A program made the position numbers and the translations under genes. From Phreatobacter sp. (GTDB lineage: Bacteria > Pseudomonadota > Alphaproteobacteria > Rhizobiales > Phreatobacteraceae): a stretch of 64,000 nucleotides of DNA. The DNA lies in NCBI RefSeq assembly GCF_016793595.1, contig NZ_JAEULY010000004.1:806001-870000 (forward strand). The letters are read 5' to 3'. Under the pieces are notes generated by a model. The model saw only the letters and a list, made by a program, of their open reading frames with translations, made no database searches and was not told the origin of the DNA. The first letter of the stretch is position 1; every line of letters begins with the position of its first letter. Shown in pieces: positions 61,297 to 64,000 of the stretch.

Positions 61297-62175
61297 GGAA
61301 CTCTCCGGATACGCGGGGACTGGGGCGGCCACGGCGGCCGCGCTGGAAAACATGGCCGCATTTGAAGCGGGAACGGGCGGGGGCGCATCGCCGGTCGCCG
61401 GCAGGGGTGGCGGCGAGAAGATCGGCGGCGGCGCGACGGCGGGCGCTGCATCGTCATTGGCCGGAGCCACGCCGCCGAGATAGGCGGCGGCGACCTGCGG
61501 GTCGTCGGCCAGATCGGCGGCCCTGCCCTCGCCGACGATGCGGCCATTGGCGATGAGATAGGCCCGGTCGGCGAGCTTCAGGCAGCGCTTGGCGTTCTGC
61601 TCGACGATCAGGATCGCCATGCCGCGCGCCTTGATCTCGGCGAGACCCCGGAACAGCTCGCCGGTCATGACCGGCGAGAGGCCGAGCGAGGGTTCGTCCA
61701 GCATCAGAAGGTTCGGCCGCGACATCAGCGCCCGGCCGATGGCGACCATCTGCTGCTCGCCGCCGGACATGGTGCGCACGGCCTGCGATAGGCGCTCGGC
61801 GAGACGGGGAAAGAGGTGGAGCACGTCGTCGAGGGTCGCGGCCTCATAGGCCCGCGCGCGCTTCGGGAAGGCGCCGAGCATCAGGTTCTCGCGCACCGTC
61901 AGGTCGCCGAAAATGCCGCGCCCCTCCGGCACCAGCGCGATGCCCTGCTCGACGATGCGGTGCGGATCGGCGGCGCGGATCGGCAGTCCGTCGAAGGTGA
62001 TCGACGTGCCCTGCCCCGCCGGCATCAGCCCGGCAATGGCTTTCAACAGCGTGGTCTTGCCCGCGCCGTTGGCGCCGAGAATGGCGACGGTCTCGCCGGC
62101 CGCGACCGAAAGCGCGACATCGTCCACCGCGCGGTGCGGGCCGTAGGAAACGGAGAGGCGGGCGACCTCAAGCAT
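59845..62175 (-). CDS. LivF-type ABC ATPase in one frame with an aldehyde dehydrogenase (fusion)
   Basis: A single open frame of 776 residues. Residues 1-236 are a complete LivF-like ATPase (Walker A GANGAGKTT at 34-42; MSGGEQQMVAIGRALMS; LLMLDEPSLGLSP). Then comes a Pro/Ala-rich linker (about 237-293, with APPPIFSPPPLPATGDAPPP), then a full aldehyde dehydrogenase from residue 294 (catalytic E544 and C578, NQGQICMS). No stop separates the two. The start at 62175 overlaps livG by eight bases. LivF drives uptake of branched-chain amino acids or, in many soil bacteria, aromatic acids. I know no standard LivF-ALDH fusion; an internal start with a good ribosome site exists (next entry). Confidence 0.75.
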   Translation of the reverse strand: MLEVARLSVSYGPHRAVDDVALSVAAGETVAILGANGAGKTTLLKAIAGLMPAGQGTSITFDGLPIRAADPHRIVEQGIALVPEGRGIFGDLTVRENLMLGAFPKRARAYEAATLDDVLHLFPRLAERLSQAVRTMSGGEQQMVAIGRALMSRPNLLMLDEPSLGLSPVMTGELFRGLAEIKARGMAILIVEQNAKRCLKLADRAYLIANGRIVGEGRAADLADDPQVAAAYLGGVAPANDDAAPAVAPPPIFSPPPLPATGDAPPPVPASNAAMFSSAAAVAAPVPAYPESSMKHVNLMIDARETGAADGRTFDRLDPMTGQVATRAAAATVADAVAAVDAAAAAFPTWSALGPNERRAKLNAAADLMQQRAEDFVAAMMTETGATKGWAMFNIGIATGMLREAAAMTTQITGDVIPTDKPNNLALAVRQPVGVILGIAPWNAPVILGVRAIAMPLACGNTVVFKASEQCPATHQLIGQVMRDAGFPAGVVNVVTNAPADAAKVVETLIAHKAVKRVNFTGSTHVGRIIAETAARYLKPALLELGGKAPLVILDDADLDEAVKAAAFGAFMNQGQICMSTERIVVDAKIADAFVEKFAAKAKSLPYGDPRSGNVVLGSMVSAEAAKRVKTLIDDAAGKGAALASGGSLEGTVMPATILDKVTPAMRIYGEESFGPVVTVVRVNGDEEAIRVANDTEYGLSAAVFSRDIGRALGVAKRIESGICHINAPTVHDEPQMPFGGVKASGYGRFGGKAGIDAFTELRWITIQTGPRPYPF

Positions 62176-62896
62176 CGTCGTCTCCGAGATAGGCCTTGAC
62201 GACATCCGGGTCGGCCAGCGCCTCGGCCGGCGTCCCTTCCGCGATCTTGGTCCCGGCATTCATCACGATGCAACGGGTGCAGAGCGCGCGGATGGCGTCC
62301 ATCACATGCTCGACCATGACGATGGTCAGCCCGTCGCGGGCCAGCGAGGCGATCAGCGCGATACCGTCCTTCAGTTCGGTCGGGTTGAGGCCGGCGAGCC
62401 ACTCGTCCAGCAGCAGGAGCTGCGGATGCGCCGCCAGCGCCCGGGCCAGTTCCAGCCGCTTCTGGTCGATATAGGTGAGGCTCGCGGCGCGCTGGTCGGC
62501 GCGCGCGGCCAGGCCCACGCGGGCGAGCAGCGGCAGCGCCCGCTCCTGCGCCTCCGACGGCGAGCAGGGCCGTGCCCCGAACATGGCGCCGATGGCGACG
62601 TTCTCGGCCAGCGTCATGGTCGGCATGACGCGGACGAGCTGGAAGGTGCGGGCGATGCCGGCGCGGGCGATGCGATGCGCGCCGGTCCGCTCGATGCTCT
62701 GACCGTCGAAGACGATGGCGCCGGAATCGGCGGAGAGGTTGCCGGTGATCAGGTTGAGCGCGGTGGTCTTGCCGGAGCCGTTCGGGCCGACGAGGCCGAC
62801 CACCTCGCCGCGCGGGATGGAAGCGGTCAGACCCGAGACAGCCTTCAGGCCGCCGAAGCTCTTGGAGACGCCGTGGAGTTCGATGAGCGGCTGCAT
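62168..62896 (-). CDS. livG: branched-chain-type ABC transporter ATPase
   Basis: A 242-residue LivG-like ATPase: Walker A GPNGSGKTTALN, ASLTYIDQKRLELARALAAH as the signature region of the HAAT class, Walker B LLLLDEWLAGLNPTE, and H-loop VMVEHVMDAI. It lies four bases after livM and overlaps livF by eight bases. LivG members usually begin this way (LIELHGVSKSFGGLKAVSGL). The substrate is set by a binding protein that is not in the window. Confidence 0.9.
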   Translation of the reverse strand: MQPLIELHGVSKSFGGLKAVSGLTASIPRGEVVGLVGPNGSGKTTALNLITGNLSADSGAIVFDGQSIERTGAHRIARAGIARTFQLVRVMPTMTLAENVAIGAMFGARPCSPSEAQERALPLLARVGLAARADQRAASLTYIDQKRLELARALAAHPQLLLLDEWLAGLNPTELKDGIALIASLARDGLTIVMVEHVMDAIRALCTRCIVMNAGTKIAEGTPAEALADPDVVKAYLGDDDA

Positions 62897-62900
62897 CGCC

Positions 62901-63866
62901 TCACTCCGCCGGATGCGGGCGGCGGCGAACCGCGCGCGCGAGCTTGTCGCGGCCCTGGTCGATCAGCCCGACCACGCCGTTCGGCACGAAATAGACGATC
63001 ACGAGGAAGGTCAGCCCCAGCAGGATCGAGAAGGAGTTGGGGAAGTTCGCCTGCAGGATCTCGAACAGGATGGCGAGCGGCACGACGCCGAGGATCGGCC
63101 CGTAGAGCCTGGCCGCGCCGCCGAGCAGCGCCATGATCAGCACCTGGAAGGAGATGATCGGATTGAAGGCGATGGACGGGTCGATATAGGTCCAGCGCGG
63201 CGCCATGATCGCGCCGACGACGGTCATGAAGGTCGCCGACACCACGAAGACCGCGACCTTGGAGATGGTGGTGTTGACGCCGGAATGGCGCGCCACTGTC
63301 TCGTCCTCGCCGATGGCCCGTAGCGCCCACCCCAGCCGCGAGCGCTGGATGGCGTAGCCGGCGAGCAGGACGAGGACGAGCAGGCCGAGCAGCATCCAGA
63401 AGATGCCCTGCTGGTTCACGTCGATGAAGACGAAACGGCCGACCGTGCCGCCGAACTTCGCCTCGGCCCAGGTGACGAGCTGGCGGACGAGTTCCGCGAG
63501 ACCGAACGTGAAGATGACGAAATAGACGCCGGAGAGCCTCAGCGTCGACAGGCCGACGACGGTCGCGACCACCGCGCCGATCAGCGCCGCCGCCGGATAG
63601 ACCAGCGGCAGCGGCAGCTTCTCGCCGAGGAAGGCCATGGTGTAGGCGCCAAGCCCGAAAAAGGCGGCGGTGGCCAGCGAAACATAATGCGTCGGCCCGG
63701 AGAACAGCGCCCAGGCCGTGGCCAGCACCGAGTACATCAGGATGTTGACGATGAGCGCCATCCAGTAGGAGCCGGCGACCGCCGGCAGCGGCGCGAGGAG
63801 CGCGGCTCCGGCGAGCACGACGAGCGGAAAGATCCAGTCCCTCGCGGTCCAGTTCCTGAGGATCAT
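62901..63866 (-). CDS. livM: branched-chain-type ABC transporter permease
   Basis: A 321-residue HAAT permease with about eight TM segments. Motifs such as ALFSGPTHYVSLATAAFFGLG and SRLGWALRAIGEDETVARHSGV are typical LivM, including the cytoplasmic loop that contacts the ATPases. The start at 63866 overlaps the livH stop (ATGA). No mutation is evident. It pairs with LivH. Confidence 0.92.
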   Translation of the reverse strand: MILRNWTARDWIFPLVVLAGAALLAPLPAVAGSYWMALIVNILMYSVLATAWALFSGPTHYVSLATAAFFGLGAYTMAFLGEKLPLPLVYPAAALIGAVVATVVGLSTLRLSGVYFVIFTFGLAELVRQLVTWAEAKFGGTVGRFVFIDVNQQGIFWMLLGLLVLVLLAGYAIQRSRLGWALRAIGEDETVARHSGVNTTISKVAVFVVSATFMTVVGAIMAPRWTYIDPSIAFNPIISFQVLIMALLGGAARLYGPILGVVPLAILFEILQANFPNSFSILLGLTFLVIVYFVPNGVVGLIDQGRDKLARAVRRRPHPAE

Positions 63867-64000
63867 CTGGCGGCCTTTCCGAACAGGCCGGTGGGCTTGA
63901 CCAGCAGGATGGCGAGGAACAGGGCAAAATTGACGGCGAGCGTCAGGCCGCTGTCGAGGAAGGCGGCGGTGAGCGCCTCGGCAAGGCCGAGGATCAGGCC
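63863..64000 (-). CDS. livH: branched-chain-type ABC transporter permease (partial, N-terminal part off the window)
   Basis: The last 45 codons of a LivH permease are present, reading GLILGLAEALTAAFLDSGLT, then a TM segment (VNFALFLAILLVKPTGLFG) and KAAR before the TGA that overlaps the livM start. The remainder is beyond base 64000. It is the first gene of the visible livHMGF operon, which continues outside the window. Confidence 0.88.
   Translation of the reverse strand, partial: GLILGLAEALTAAFLDSGLTLAVNFALFLAILLVKPTGLFGKAAR

Overview
The window reads as chromosomal DNA of a high-GC alphaproteobacterium, most likely Hyphomicrobiales (Rhizobiales). The evidence is the gene families and gene order (an ilv leader with ilvB-ilvH followed further on by ilvC, pdxJ, LivHMGF-type and Ugp-like ABC operons, tandem Bug-type binding proteins), the alphaproteobacterial style of promoter, and short dispersed palindromes of the kind seen in this order. 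Genus is not determined. No rRNA, tRNA, CRISPR array, prophage or insertion sequence was recognised.

Layout. 1-5.7 kb: two Bug-type periplasmic binding proteins, an MFS drug exporter, a ChaN-like protein, a secreted alpha/beta hydrolase, a YjhX-like protein and a GNAT acetyltransferase. 5.8-11.3 kb: branched-chain amino acid genes with a translated leader peptide and attenuator, ilvB, ilvH, then pdxJ, a TetR regulator with a clear operator palindrome, and ilvC, whose 3' end and terminator hairpin are partly duplicated. 11.4-22.9 kb: mixed accessory genes (two NTF2-like proteins, a helix-hairpin-helix protein, pdxY, PhzF-like, lipoproteins, NUDIX, ring-cleaving dioxygenase, MetE-like, beta-lactamase-fold hydrolase) and a secreted serine protease carrying five copies of an unrecognised two-cysteine repeat.

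22.9-45.7 kb is the most interesting part. Within 23 kb are candidates for every committed step of an inositol-phosphoceramide pathway. For the ceramide arm these are serine palmitoyltransferase, a dedicated ACP with a ketosynthase and two hotdog/dehydratase proteins, a GNAT-type ceramide synthase candidate, and an NAD-dependent reductase plus an SDR. For the inositol arm they are myo-inositol-1-phosphate synthase, a CDP-alcohol phosphatidyltransferase, a PgpA-type phosphatase, and a PAP2 protein with Aur1-like motifs. Around them lie glycosyltransferases (GT4, GT32 and another GT-A type), a polysaccharide deacetylase, a flippase-like membrane protein and a second-copy-looking LptB/LptF/LptG set that could export the product. 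A catalase-like peroxidase and a spermidine-synthase-like membrane protein are interspersed.

45.7-57 kb: DUF2938 and DUF393 proteins, an NTF2-like protein, a 2-oxoacid:ferredoxin oxidoreductase operon (KorAB plus an FAD/Fe-S subunit), a 600-base regulatory gap with stacked inverted repeats, and a complete sugar or glycerol-phosphate type ABC importer. 57-64 kb: a small membrane protein, msrQ-msrB, an NTF2-like protein and a branched-chain-type ABC operon (livH partial, livM, livG, livF), in which livF is in frame with, and not separated by a stop from, an aldehyde dehydrogenase.
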